Shown in pieces: positions 28,071-35,664 of a DNA stretch of 64,000 nucleotides. Origin of the DNA: an uncultured SAR116 cluster alpha proteobacterium (lineage in GTDB: Bacteria > Pseudomonadota > Alphaproteobacteria > Puniceispirillales > Marisalimonadaceae); assembly GCA_902619615.1 (NCBI GenBank), contig CACNFD010000006.1, positions 1-64,000 of the forward strand, read 5' to 3'. A program made the position numbers and the translations under genes. Within the stretch, counting starts at the first letter, position 1; each line of letters starts with the position of its first letter. The notes beneath the pieces were generated by a model. That model was not told the DNA's origin, ran no database searches, and saw nothing but the letters and a program-made list of their open reading frames with translations.

Positions 28071-28223
28071 ATGTTTGGAATAGGAATAATTAAAGGAACT
28101 ATAATAGGAATGGGTATAGGAGTAATGGCAGGCTTAGCTTTAAAAGAAGTTTGCAAGATGAAAAAGAAAAAAGATCAAGTAAGTAAAACTGAAAATGATA
28201 CAGTTGATACAGAAAATAGTTAG
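28071..28223 (+). CDS. 50-residue glycine-zipper membrane protein
   Basis: This small gene has a strong ribosome site (TAGGAGA six bases before ATG 28071). The product starts with a glycine-rich hydrophobic segment (FGIGIIKGTIIGMGIGVMAG, with glycines every two to four residues), then a basic stretch (MKKKKDQ) and an acidic Asp/Glu/Thr tail. It looks like a single-pass inner-membrane protein with a cytoplasmic tail. Function unknown. It precedes the 182-residue gene by 16 bases and is likely co-transcribed. Confidence 0.65.
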   Translation: MFGIGIIKGTIIGMGIGVMAGLALKEVCKMKKKKDQVSKTENDTVDTENS

Positions 28224-28239
28224 TACAAATACATAAACA

Positions 28240-28788
28240 ATGGATTTAACGAAATATAAGTGGAAATGTAGAATACTTTTGTTAAGTACCACTTGTTATA
28301 GAGATAGTGAGTATAAAAAATCTAAAGAACTTTATCAAAAACATATAAAAGAATTTCATAAAAGACACGTCAAATTGATGTCTTTTAGAAAAAAAGGTCT
28401 TAAGTTTTCTATCAAACTAATAGGTTACGACGGTACTTTTAAAAGAGAATATTCAACTTTAGAACCTCATAACATTTTTGATCTTATAGACTCTATGCCA
28501 ATGAGTAAGCAAGACTATCACGGAAAGTTAAAGCCTCTTAATCTATCCCTATATTCAGATTACAAGCCCGAAACAACTCTAAGAGGGCTCGGATATAAGA
28601 ATAAAGAAAAAGCAATCTATACAATAGATGCAATAAAAGCTAGAGACAAAAAATATCAGGTTAATGTTGTATCCACCATGTTAGGTAGAGCAAAAAAACA
28701 TCCAAACAAAACTGCTGATATGGATGAAGCAATATTAGTTTTTGAGAAATGGATGCTAGACTATAAAAAGAGCAAGTTTTTAGTCTAA
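28240..28788 (+). CDS. Two-part protein: DUF4174-like N-terminus and a small helical C-terminus
   Basis: Residues about 1-95 resemble DUF4174: DLTKYKWKCRILLLSTTCY, a central FSIKLIGYDGTFKREYS strand pair, and NIFDLIDSMPM, the family's usual ending. Family members are often secreted; here there is no signal peptide. Residues about 110-182 (LRGLGYKNKEKAIYTIDAIK, then STMLGRAKKHPNKTADMDEA and IFEKWM-like end) form a separate helical module that I do not recognise by name. No ribosome site is evident before ATG 28240. The stop is one base away from the convergent NTF2-like gene. Biochemical role unknown. Confidence 0.65.
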   Translation: MDLTKYKWKCRILLLSTTCYRDSEYKKSKELYQKHIKEFHKRHVKLMSFRKKGLKFSIKLIGYDGTFKREYSTLEPHNIFDLIDSMPMSKQDYHGKLKPLNLSLYSDYKPETTLRGLGYKNKEKAIYTIDAIKARDKKYQVNVVSTMLGRAKKHPNKTADMDEAILVFEKWMLDYKKSKFLV

Positions 28789-28789
28789 G

Positions 28790-29128
28790 TTAATCAATAG
28801 GTGTTGCACCACTCTCTGTCTTTACAATTTTGCCATTTGATAATGTATAAACTGCCATGATAGATTCTTTTATTCCATCTGGAAAATGTCCAATACTATG
28901 CATCACTAATATATCGTCATTTTCATAAATGCATCTGTTTTCTTCAAATTTCAGTTTTTCTTCTCTCATAGAATCAAACATACCTGTTACTATTGGAGTC
29001 CACTCTGTTTTAGATACTGTTTGACCAGATTGGTGCCTTATAAAGACATAATCTTCATGTAATAAACTTAAATAACTTTGGACACTACAATCATCAAAAG
29101 AACTTATTATATTTTTATAAACTGAAAT
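28790..29128 (-). CDS. NTF2/SnoaL-like small protein with a probable ATT start
   Basis: The frame is open from GGA at 29137, just after an in-frame TAA at 29140-29138, to the stop at 28790. No ATG, GTG or TTG occurs until ATG 28981, yet the 49 codons upstream of it read as good protein (ISVYKNIISSFDDCSVQSYL, then LLHEDYVFIRHQSG) and complete a typical SnoaL-like fold start. AAGGAGG stands just upstream of ATT 29128, the best start. The full product would be 112 residues: an alpha+beta cone with YENDDILVMHSIGHFPDG and AVYTLSNGKIVKTESG strands. An ATT start is rare; alternatively the start codon was lost by mutation. Ligand unknown. Confidence 0.6.
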   Translation of the reverse strand: MSVYKNIISSFDDCSVQSYLSLLHEDYVFIRHQSGQTVSKTEWTPIVTGMFDSMREEKLKFEENRCIYENDDILVMHSIGHFPDGIKESIMAVYTLSNGKIVKTESGATPID

Positions 29129-29185
29129 AACTCCTCCTTATTTGATTATAACAAAATATAGAATTAACTAAATAATATCTTGAAT

Positions 29186-29847
29186 CTAATCCATTAATTT
29201 AAGAACACAGTTACCATAATTTTCTGTGGCAGGAGTAAAACCTAACTCCTTACATTTTTTTCTGCTTTTTCAGTTCTATTCGTAATTTTATCAGATGAAT
29301 TGATGTTTTCTTCATTTTTTGATTTGCAGTTTAAGTTTCTTCTTTTTGCTTCTTTTATGTATTTACCATTATACAAACCATATCTATAGCAAACCAACTT
29401 ATCTGAAATATTTTCTAAATTCTCATCATTTGTATTTGAGTTTTTAACAGAATTTTGGTTATGAGTTTTTATTTCTTCACAAATGCCCCAGATAGGACCA
29501 GGAGCAACATAACCTGGAAATTCCATATCTATAGAAGCTTTTTTAGTAGTTTTAAAATACACAAAATTCCACCGAGTTATATATTTACGTTTTAACTCAT
29601 ACTTAAATTTAACTTTTTTACTATTATTAACACTTACCCTTCCTTCAATTCTTACTTGATTCCAGTATGAGGTATTATCTTCTTTAATAACATGATTCTG
29701 GATAGGAGGGGACCAACTCTTAATTACTCTTTCCGTATATGCCCTATTTATTCCATTGTAATTATTAAATTTGCAATTTAAATTTAATTCTTCACTACAA
29801 GCTATTGATGAAGTAATTAAAAATAATACTATCAAAATAAATCTCAT
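29186..29847 (-). pseudogene. Secreted Cys-motif protein interrupted by a frameshift at A7
   Basis: From ATG 29847 the zero frame gives 201 residues, ending at TAG 29244-29242. It has a signal peptide (FILIVLFLITSSIA, possibly with lipobox Cys17), a soluble domain rich in beta strands, and a motif LVCYRYGLYNGKYIKEAKRRNLNC of a type I associate with secreted proteins of marine alphaproteobacteria. At the end lies a run of seven A on the minus strand (29255-29261). Shifting by -1 there opens a further frame to TAG 29188-29186 that reads CKELGFTPATENYGNCVLKL and MD, a standard ending of such proteins. One extra A, or -1 slippage on the heptamer AAAAAAT, would restore the whole protein. The call could equally be a sequencing error. 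Confidence 0.7.
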
Positions 29848-30017
29848 ATCTTATTACCTCTAAAAGTAAAAAACTAATTTAATAATAATATGCAAAACAC
29901 TTTTTTTATACAAGTAAGACAGATTTAAATTGTCTACCGTTTGGTATACCCATCAAAAGTTAACACTCCTAAAAGGTTGAATATTTAATGAAATCTGGGC
30001 ATTGCGCCGAAGGTGAT

Positions 30018-30092
30018 TGGAGCGGGCGAAGAGATTCGAACTCTCGACATTCTCGTTGGCAACGAGATGCTCTACCACTGAGCTACGCCCGC
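30018..30092 (-). tRNA. tRNA-Gly (anticodon GCC), CCA encoded
   Basis: On the minus strand the gene begins GCGGGCGTAGCTCAGTGGT. Acceptor GCGGGCG pairs with CGCCCGC; the D arm is AGCTCAGTGGTAGAGC, the anticodon arm CTCGT-TGCCAAC-GAG with GCC as anticodon, and the T arm GAGAG-TTCGAAT-CTCTT. The discriminator T and CCA follow (30018-30021). Its 3' end faces the accessory region to its left. Confidence 0.97.
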
Positions 30093-30157
30093 TTAATTGA
30101 GTTGAAATATAGCATCCTAATTTATAGTATCAAGGAAAAACAAAAAAATAATTTATC

Positions 30158-31297
30158 TTAGTAGTTTTTTATAAAATTGTTTATGTTATCAGATATATAA
30201 ATAATTTCATCTTCTTTTAAATATGGATGCATTGGTAGAGATAAAACGTTCTTAGATAAATAATATGTCACATCTAAACCACTTTTAGATACTGGATATT
30301 TATTGTAAGGTTTGTGTTCATTTAGCGGTATCGGATAATAAACTGCAGTAGGAATATTTTTTGATTTTAGATATTCTTGAAGCTTGGCTCTATTGATGTT
30401 TTCTGGAAGTAATATTGTATATTGAGCCCAACTACTTTTGAAATTGTCATTAATTTTAGGTACTTTAATACCTAGATTTAAAGAGTTTAAGTATTTATCA
30501 TAGTTGTTGGCCACTACCTGCCTTTTTTTCAACTCTTCTGGAAATATTTCAAGCTTTTCTAACAAAATGGCAGCTTGAAGCGAAGACATACGAGCATTCA
30601 TTCCAATTCTATCATACTCATACCTTTTTTTCCCCATCCCGTGTATATGAGAAGAATTTGCTATTTCATAAATTTCTCTATCATTTGTAAAAACAGCCCC
30701 CCCGTCTCCATAACAACCTAGTGGTTTAGCAGGGAAGAAAGATGTTGCGGCTACTTCAGATAGATTGCCAACAGATTTTTCTTTATGTTTCCCTCCAAAT
30801 GATTGCGCAGCATCATCAAGAACCCATAAATCATTATTTTTTGCAAATTCATTTATTAAGTCCATCTCTGCAGGTTGTCCAAATAAACCAACGGACATTA
30901 TACCTTTAACTTTAATACCTATGTTTTTGGCAGTTTGAAGAGAGTCATAGAGTTTAGACGGATCTATATTGAAAGTGTCACGTTTTACATCAATGAAAAT
31001 TGGAATGGCACCAAGTAAAGGCATTACTTCGGCAGATGAGGCAAAAGTAAAAGCTGGAACAATTACACCTTCACCAGGTTTAATTTTTAAGCCGAGTAGA
31101 GATAATAACAACGCATCTGTTCCACTAGAGCAACATAATACATGTTTAGAGTTTGTAAAAGAACTAAGTTTATCTTCTAATTCCTTTACCTCTGGACCTA
31201 AAATATATTGTCCATGGTCTAAAACTTTGTTAATACGCTTTTCAATTTTATCTCGAATTAATTTTTGTTGAGCGTTTAGATCAATAAATGGTATCAT
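30158..31297 (-). CDS. DegT/DnrJ/EryC1/StrS-family sugar aminotransferase
   Basis: A PLP-dependent enzyme (379 residues) that aminates keto-sugar nucleotides for surface polysaccharide. The N-terminal IPFIDLNAQQKLI and GQYILGPEVKELE are family hallmarks, with CSSGTDALLLSLL binding cofactor phosphate, VLDDAAQSFGGKHK supplying the PLP Asp, and the Schiff-base lysine in FFPAKPLGCYGDGG near residue 187. The pairing with the upstream Gfo/Idh oxidoreductase resembles WbpB/WbpE, which make 3-amino-UDP-GlcNAcA, but the particular sugar cannot be read. It is 17 bases from that gene and likely in one operon. Confidence 0.9.
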   Translation of the reverse strand: MIPFIDLNAQQKLIRDKIEKRINKVLDHGQYILGPEVKELEDKLSSFTNSKHVLCCSSGTDALLLSLLGLKIKPGEGVIVPAFTFASSAEVMPLLGAIPIFIDVKRDTFNIDPSKLYDSLQTAKNIGIKVKGIMSVGLFGQPAEMDLINEFAKNNDLWVLDDAAQSFGGKHKEKSVGNLSEVAATSFFPAKPLGCYGDGGAVFTNDREIYEIANSSHIHGMGKKRYEYDRIGMNARMSSLQAAILLEKLEIFPEELKKRQVVANNYDKYLNSLNLGIKVPKINDNFKSSWAQYTILLPENINRAKLQEYLKSKNIPTAVYYPIPLNEHKPYNKYPVSKSGLDVTYYLSKNVLSLPMHPYLKEDEIIYISDNINNFIKNY

Positions 31298-31314
31298 AAG
31301 TTTACCTTATTTTC

Positions 31315-32265
31315 TTAAATTTTTTTGTCTATCATATCCATAACAATTTGAACTTTTACAGCTTCTTTATGATCTGTTAAAGGACTTTTTCTTGAATATA
31401 AACAGTCTATAAATTCTTTTAATTCACTTTTTAGCGGTTCGTTTTCTTGGATTATAATTTTTTCTAATGGAGCAGTTATTATAGTATTTTTAGACGTTAC
31501 AAATGATGGGTTATAAAGTAATTTTTCTGACCAACTTTTAGTGTCGTCAAAAATAAGTGCACCTTTTGTTCCAATTACAGAAAATTGATGTTCTTTGTAA
31601 GGACACATCCAATCAGAATTAATTAGCGCAGTTAAACCTTTTGAGAATGATAATTTAACACTAATTGCATCTGGTCCGTTATTATTATGATGATGAATAG
31701 ACTGAACATTAACATCAATAGGTAACTCTTCTGTAATGGAAAGTATCATAGAAATATCGTGGACTGATAAATCATAAATTACAGATTCTTCAGATCTAAT
31801 AGCACCTAGAGCCAGGCGATTTGCTCGAATGTTTTGTGGAATGCCTATTTTACCATTTTTAATAAGTTCTTTCATTTTTATAAATGCATTATGATAATTT
31901 AGCAAATGGCCTACCATCAAAATTCTTTTTTTATTTGTAGCTAATTTTGAAAGTTTTTGAGCATCGGGGAATGACAAACAAAATGGTTTTTCTATAAAAA
32001 CATCCTTATCATTTTTAATAGCTTGAACAGCTAGATCTTTATGAGTTTTTGCGGGTGATGCAATTACAATTCCATTGATATTTTGATCTTCAAAAATTTT
32101 ATTAAGTTCGAAAGTGGGTAACATATATTCATGATTAAGTTTTTCTGCTAATTTTGTATCCGAGTCATAGATGCATGCTAAAGAACCCATTTGATGTAAA
32201 TTTCTAGCTATATTTTTTCCCCAGTTACCACAACCAATTAAAGCAATATTTAATTCTCTCATCAT
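31315..32265 (-). CDS. Gfo/Idh/MocA-family NAD(P)-dependent sugar oxidoreductase
   Basis: A 316-residue oxidoreductase. The N-terminal dinucleotide-binding motif is ALIGCGNWGKNIARN (about 8-22); DVFIEKPFCLSFPDAQKL has the EKP catalytic lysine of the family; HDISMILSITEELP and DAISVKLSFSKG belong to the substrate domain. It probably oxidises C3 of a sugar nucleotide that the adjacent aminotransferase then aminates, as in the WbpB/WbpE pair; this is inferred from the pairing. ATG 32265 and 32262 are both possible starts, with no strong ribosome site. Confidence 0.86.
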   Translation of the reverse strand: MMRELNIALIGCGNWGKNIARNLHQMGSLACIYDSDTKLAEKLNHEYMLPTFELNKIFEDQNINGIVIASPAKTHKDLAVQAIKNDKDVFIEKPFCLSFPDAQKLSKLATNKKRILMVGHLLNYHNAFIKMKELIKNGKIGIPQNIRANRLALGAIRSEESVIYDLSVHDISMILSITEELPIDVNVQSIHHHNNNGPDAISVKLSFSKGLTALINSDWMCPYKEHQFSVIGTKGALIFDDTKSWSEKLLYNPSFVTSKNTIITAPLEKIIIQENEPLKSELKEFIDCLYSRKSPLTDHKEAVKVQIVMDMIDKKI

Positions 32266-32416
32266 TTTACAATATAATTTTCTTTTTGGGTTAAAATATT
32301 ATCTATAATTTAGATATAGACACTTTAGTAATTGGTCAATTGTAGTATTTTGTAATAAATTGTTGAAATATCATTTACTCACAACCATATCAATTTTATA
32401 TTGAGGAGCTCAAATA

Positions 32417-33319
32417 ATGGAAAATAACGATTTAATCTCAACAGCCAGCAATATCATAAATGTAAACGAAGAAACATTCATGAGTGAAGTCGTAGAAACT
32501 TCCAAAACAAAGCCAGTTATTGTTGATTTTTGGGCTCCCTGGTGTGAGCCTTGCAAAACTCTTACACCGTTATTAGAAGATGCTGTTAAAGATTATATAA
32601 AAGATTTAATTTTAGCTAAAATTGATATTGATCAAAATCAAAATATTGCCACACAATTAAGAATTCAATCTATTCCTACAATTTATACTTTTTTTGAAGG
32701 TAAAGTAGTAGATGGATTTCAAGGAGCTAAATCAAATAATGAAATAATAGAATTTGTTAAAAAATCAGCAAGTTTATCTGGTCCTGGACAAGAAGTTGAA
32801 GATTTAATTGCAAGTGCAAAAGAATGTACAGAATTGAGGGATTGGAATAGCTCTTTTGATATTTCTCAAAAGATTTTAGAAAAAGATCCAGAAAATCATT
32901 TAGGTTTTGCGAACCTTATAAGATCAATGATTGGTTTGGGAAAATTCAATGAAACCAAAGAATTAATTGATAATTTAGCTCCAGAAATCAAAAATTCTAA
33001 GCCAGTTGAAGAATCAATTTCACTGCTTGAAACTTCTGAAAAGGCTTTTATGGCAAAAGGAAGTATCGAAGACTTGGAAAAAAAACTAAAACTAGAACCT
33101 GATAATTTAGATTATCTATTACAAATGGCAATTGCTTTATTTGGTATAGGTAAAATTGAAGATTCTTTTGAAATGCTTTTAAAGTCTATAAAAATAGATA
33201 AAGAGTGGAATGATCAGGCTGCTAGAAAGCAGTTGTTGAAACTCTTTTCATCAGCAGGAATTGATGCGAAAGAAACAATAATTGCTAGAAAAAAGTTAGC
33301 AACTTTATTATTCTCTTAA
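32417..33319 (+). CDS. cnoX: Thioredoxin-TPR chaperedoxin, CnoX/YbbN type
   Basis: A 300-residue protein with a thioredoxin domain (about 10-120) and a C-terminal TPR region (about 130-300). The active site reads WAPWCEPC (Cys43 and Cys46), so both cysteines are present as in the alphaproteobacterial form, unlike E. coli where one is missing. The family binds proteins oxidised by hypochlorous acid or other stress and hands them to GroEL or DnaK. The TPR segments (DWNSSFDISQKILEKDPEN and LLQMAIALFGIGKIEDS) are clear. ATG 32417 follows TTGAGGAGCT. The LON-domain gene follows 16 bases later, as in other alphaproteobacteria. Confidence 0.9.
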   Translation: MENNDLISTASNIINVNEETFMSEVVETSKTKPVIVDFWAPWCEPCKTLTPLLEDAVKDYIKDLILAKIDIDQNQNIATQLRIQSIPTIYTFFEGKVVDGFQGAKSNNEIIEFVKKSASLSGPGQEVEDLIASAKECTELRDWNSSFDISQKILEKDPENHLGFANLIRSMIGLGKFNETKELIDNLAPEIKNSKPVEESISLLETSEKAFMAKGSIEDLEKKLKLEPDNLDYLLQMAIALFGIGKIEDSFEMLLKSIKIDKEWNDQAARKQLLKLFSSAGIDAKETIIARKKLATLLFS

Positions 33320-33335
33320 CTTAGGATTAATGTAA

Positions 33336-33992
33336 ATGTTGAAAAATTTTAAACAAGAGATGAACTTACCAGATATTATACCAATATTTCCGTTGGAAGG
33401 TGTGGTAATGTTTCCAGATACTTATCTACCATTAAATATTTTTGAACCTCGTTATTTGAAAATGATAGAAAAAGCTATCTCGACTAAGAATAGGTTGGTT
33501 GGAATGATACAACCCTATAAACCAAACGAAAGTGATGATAACTTTAATTTATACAACGTAGGGTGTGCTGGTAAAATAATAAAGTTCGAAGAAACAGAAG
33601 ATAATAGATATTTAATTACTCTAAAAGGTTTAAGCAGATTCAATTTAATTTCAGAGAAAATTACGGATCAAAAATTTAGAGAAGCGGATATTTGTTGGGA
33701 AAATTTTAATAAAGATTTAAATAATAATAAAAATTTATTAGATTTTAGCACTTTAAAAATCACCTTAAAAAAATATTTCAAATCAAAAGATATTAGAGCA
33801 AATATGGATGTAATAGATTCATTTAATGATTACAATTTTGTTGATCAGTTAATAATGATTTGTCCTATAGAAAATGATGAAAAACAATTGTTGTTAGAAA
33901 CAGTATCGATTTCAAAAAGAACAAAACTATTACAAACTATATTAGATAGTCATATTAGTGAGGCAAACATCTCAGATATAAGTAAGCATTAA
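33336..33992 (+). CDS. LON substrate-binding domain protein
   Basis: A stand-alone N-terminal LON domain (218 residues), without AAA+ or protease part. The start DIIPIFPLEGVVMFPDTYLPLNIFEPRYLKMIE (written in two family blocks, IFPLEGVVMFP and LNIFEPRYL) is the standard signature; GCAGKIIKFEETEDNRYLI and a C-terminal helical bundle follow. Such proteins are widespread in alphaproteobacteria beside cnoX; a role in protein quality control is suspected but not shown. Start ATG 33336 or an in-frame ATG at 33360. Confidence 0.87.
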   Translation: MLKNFKQEMNLPDIIPIFPLEGVVMFPDTYLPLNIFEPRYLKMIEKAISTKNRLVGMIQPYKPNESDDNFNLYNVGCAGKIIKFEETEDNRYLITLKGLSRFNLISEKITDQKFREADICWENFNKDLNNNKNLLDFSTLKITLKKYFKSKDIRANMDVIDSFNDYNFVDQLIMICPIENDEKQLLLETVSISKRTKLLQTILDSHISEANISDISKH

Positions 33993-34032
33993 ATATTTGT
34001 TAATGTTAATTTTGGCTTTTTAAGGATTTTAC

Positions 34033-34359
34033 ATGAATCTTACACCTATATTAATTGAAAAAAAAGATAACGGAAAATACTTGTTGATTTCTTTTAATGA
34101 CAATTCAAAGTTCAGTATATCTTCAGAATTATTAAGGGTTGAAAGTCCCTCTGCTGATATACAAGGTCATGGTGGTCCAAAAAAAATAGTAAGAAACAAA
34201 GGAAGTATTTTAATTAATCAAATTGAACCTGTTGGTAACTATGCTGTAAGAATCGTTTTTTCTGATGATCATTCTTCAGGTATTTATAGTTGGGAATTAT
34301 TACATGATTTCGGAATAAACCACGATAAGTATTTAGAGGCATATTATAATTCTCTATAA
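34033..34359 (+). CDS. DUF971 (gamma-butyrobetaine-hydroxylase N-terminal-like) protein
   Basis: A 108-residue single-domain protein. The family core is visible as LLRVESPSADIQGHGGP, then ILINQIEPVGNYAVRIVFSDDHSSGIYSW (in pieces IEPVGNYAVRIVFSDDH and GIYSWELLHDFG), with a Tyr-Leu ending. DUF971 proteins have been linked to iron-sulfur assembly or Mrp/ApbC fusions in other organisms; here no Fe-S gene adjoins it. ATG 34033 follows TAAGGATTTTAC. It ends one base from the convergent hydroxylase gene. Confidence 0.9.
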   Translation: MNLTPILIEKKDNGKYLLISFNDNSKFSISSELLRVESPSADIQGHGGPKKIVRNKGSILINQIEPVGNYAVRIVFSDDHSSGIYSWELLHDFGINHDKYLEAYYNSL

Positions 34360-34360
34360 T

Positions 34361-35563
34361 TCAAATAGAGGCTAAGTCTCTAAATATATTTTTTAGATTA
34401 GTTTTATTTAAACCTGCCATACCCTTTGTTAAAATTTTTTGTGTTTTACTTGAAGTTGAAGTAAATCCAAAAAATATAAAGTCCGTAAAAGCTGTCATGG
34501 CAATAGTTTTTGGTAATCTTTCATCTTTATAGAAATTTAAAATATATTTGTCGCCAAGATCATTTCCAAATTTCAGAGAATTCTTTATTGCATTTAATGC
34601 AGAAACACAATCTCTAAAAGATAGGTTTAATCCTTGTCCTGCCAGGGGATGAATTGAGTGTGCAGCATCACCAATAAGGATTGCTCTTGATGATGTTGGG
34701 TTGAGTACGATATTTAAGTCAAGATTCCAATATGATAATTTATTTTCAATTTTATTTATTTTTTTTACGGGAGCAAAATGTAGATTAATTCTAGAAAAAA
34801 ACTTGTTTAACTCATAGCATAATAAATTTTCGGGCTTTTCTTTCGATAAAATTTTTTTACATCTACTTTCCTCAATGCTTAAAACAAAATTTACTAGATT
34901 TTTATTCTCATAAGGAAGTATTCCAATTGGACCTAAATTTGTAAATGCCTGAATGGCAGTTAAATTATGATTGTTATTTTGTTGTAAGAATCCTGAAATT
35001 GCAATGTGTTTGATATTTTTGTTTATAGTATTAATTGATAGCAATTTTCTTAGATAAGAATTCTTTCCATCTGCTGATAAAAGTAGATGAGTTTTGATAT
35101 ATGTTTTATTTTCTAAATACAAAGTTCTTTCAAATTTATTGCATTTAGTATTATTAACGAAACTATCATATCTTTTTATATCTTTTATTTTTTCCTCAAT
35201 AATTTTCAAAATAATATTATTTTTTATTACTGCACCAAGTTTTGTTTCTTTATCAAAATGGTCCCACTCTAATGGTGATTTATGATTAGTACCAAATACT
35301 TTGATTTTTTTTACTGGTGTAAAATCATTTTTATTAAGTGATTTTAGAATATTTAATTGATTTAGTAATTGCAAACTCGTTTTATTAAAGAAAGTAGTTC
35401 TTAAATCATCTTTCAAATTTACCTTTGGCTTGATCCAACATATGTCACTTAATTTAAAAATGTTAGAATTTTTTAATAGTAACACCATCATAGCCCCTGT
35501 TATGCCTCCGCCAACAACACAAATTTTATGAAAATTTTCCTGTGATAAATTTTTAATAGCCAC
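34361..35563 (-). CDS. UbiH/UbiF/COQ6-family FAD-dependent hydroxylase
   Basis: A 400-residue flavoprotein monooxygenase, most likely one of the ring hydroxylases of ubiquinone synthesis. The FAD-binding VVGGGITGAMMVLLLK is at about 17-32, a DG motif LLSADGKNSYLRKLL near 160, and the second FAD motif ILIGDAAHSIHPLAGQGLNLSFRD near 305, with the P-L-A-G-Q-G-L-N run typical of this group. Which ring carbon it hydroxylates cannot be told. It is convergent with DUF971 and 101 bases from divergent dapC. Confidence 0.88.
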   Translation of the reverse strand: MAIKNLSQENFHKICVVGGGITGAMMVLLLKNSNIFKLSDICWIKPKVNLKDDLRTTFFNKTSLQLLNQLNILKSLNKNDFTPVKKIKVFGTNHKSPLEWDHFDKETKLGAVIKNNIILKIIEEKIKDIKRYDSFVNNTKCNKFERTLYLENKTYIKTHLLLSADGKNSYLRKLLSINTINKNIKHIAISGFLQQNNNHNLTAIQAFTNLGPIGILPYENKNLVNFVLSIEESRCKKILSKEKPENLLCYELNKFFSRINLHFAPVKKINKIENKLSYWNLDLNIVLNPTSSRAILIGDAAHSIHPLAGQGLNLSFRDCVSALNAIKNSLKFGNDLGDKYILNFYKDERLPKTIAMTAFTDFIFFGFTSTSSKTQKILTKGMAGLNKTNLKNIFRDLASI

Positions 35564-35664
35564 TTAAGACCTCATTTTATTAAATATAGCAATTATATTG
35601 GTTTTAAAATTTACCAGTATAATATAAATAAATAAATAAATGTAAAATTATTCGAAGGCATAAA

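Noticed and set aside
26476-30092. Integrated mobile element at tRNA-Gly
   Set aside because: No integrase, transposase or phage gene is present, and no copy of the tRNA 3' end is found at the left side, so only a variable region can be claimed.
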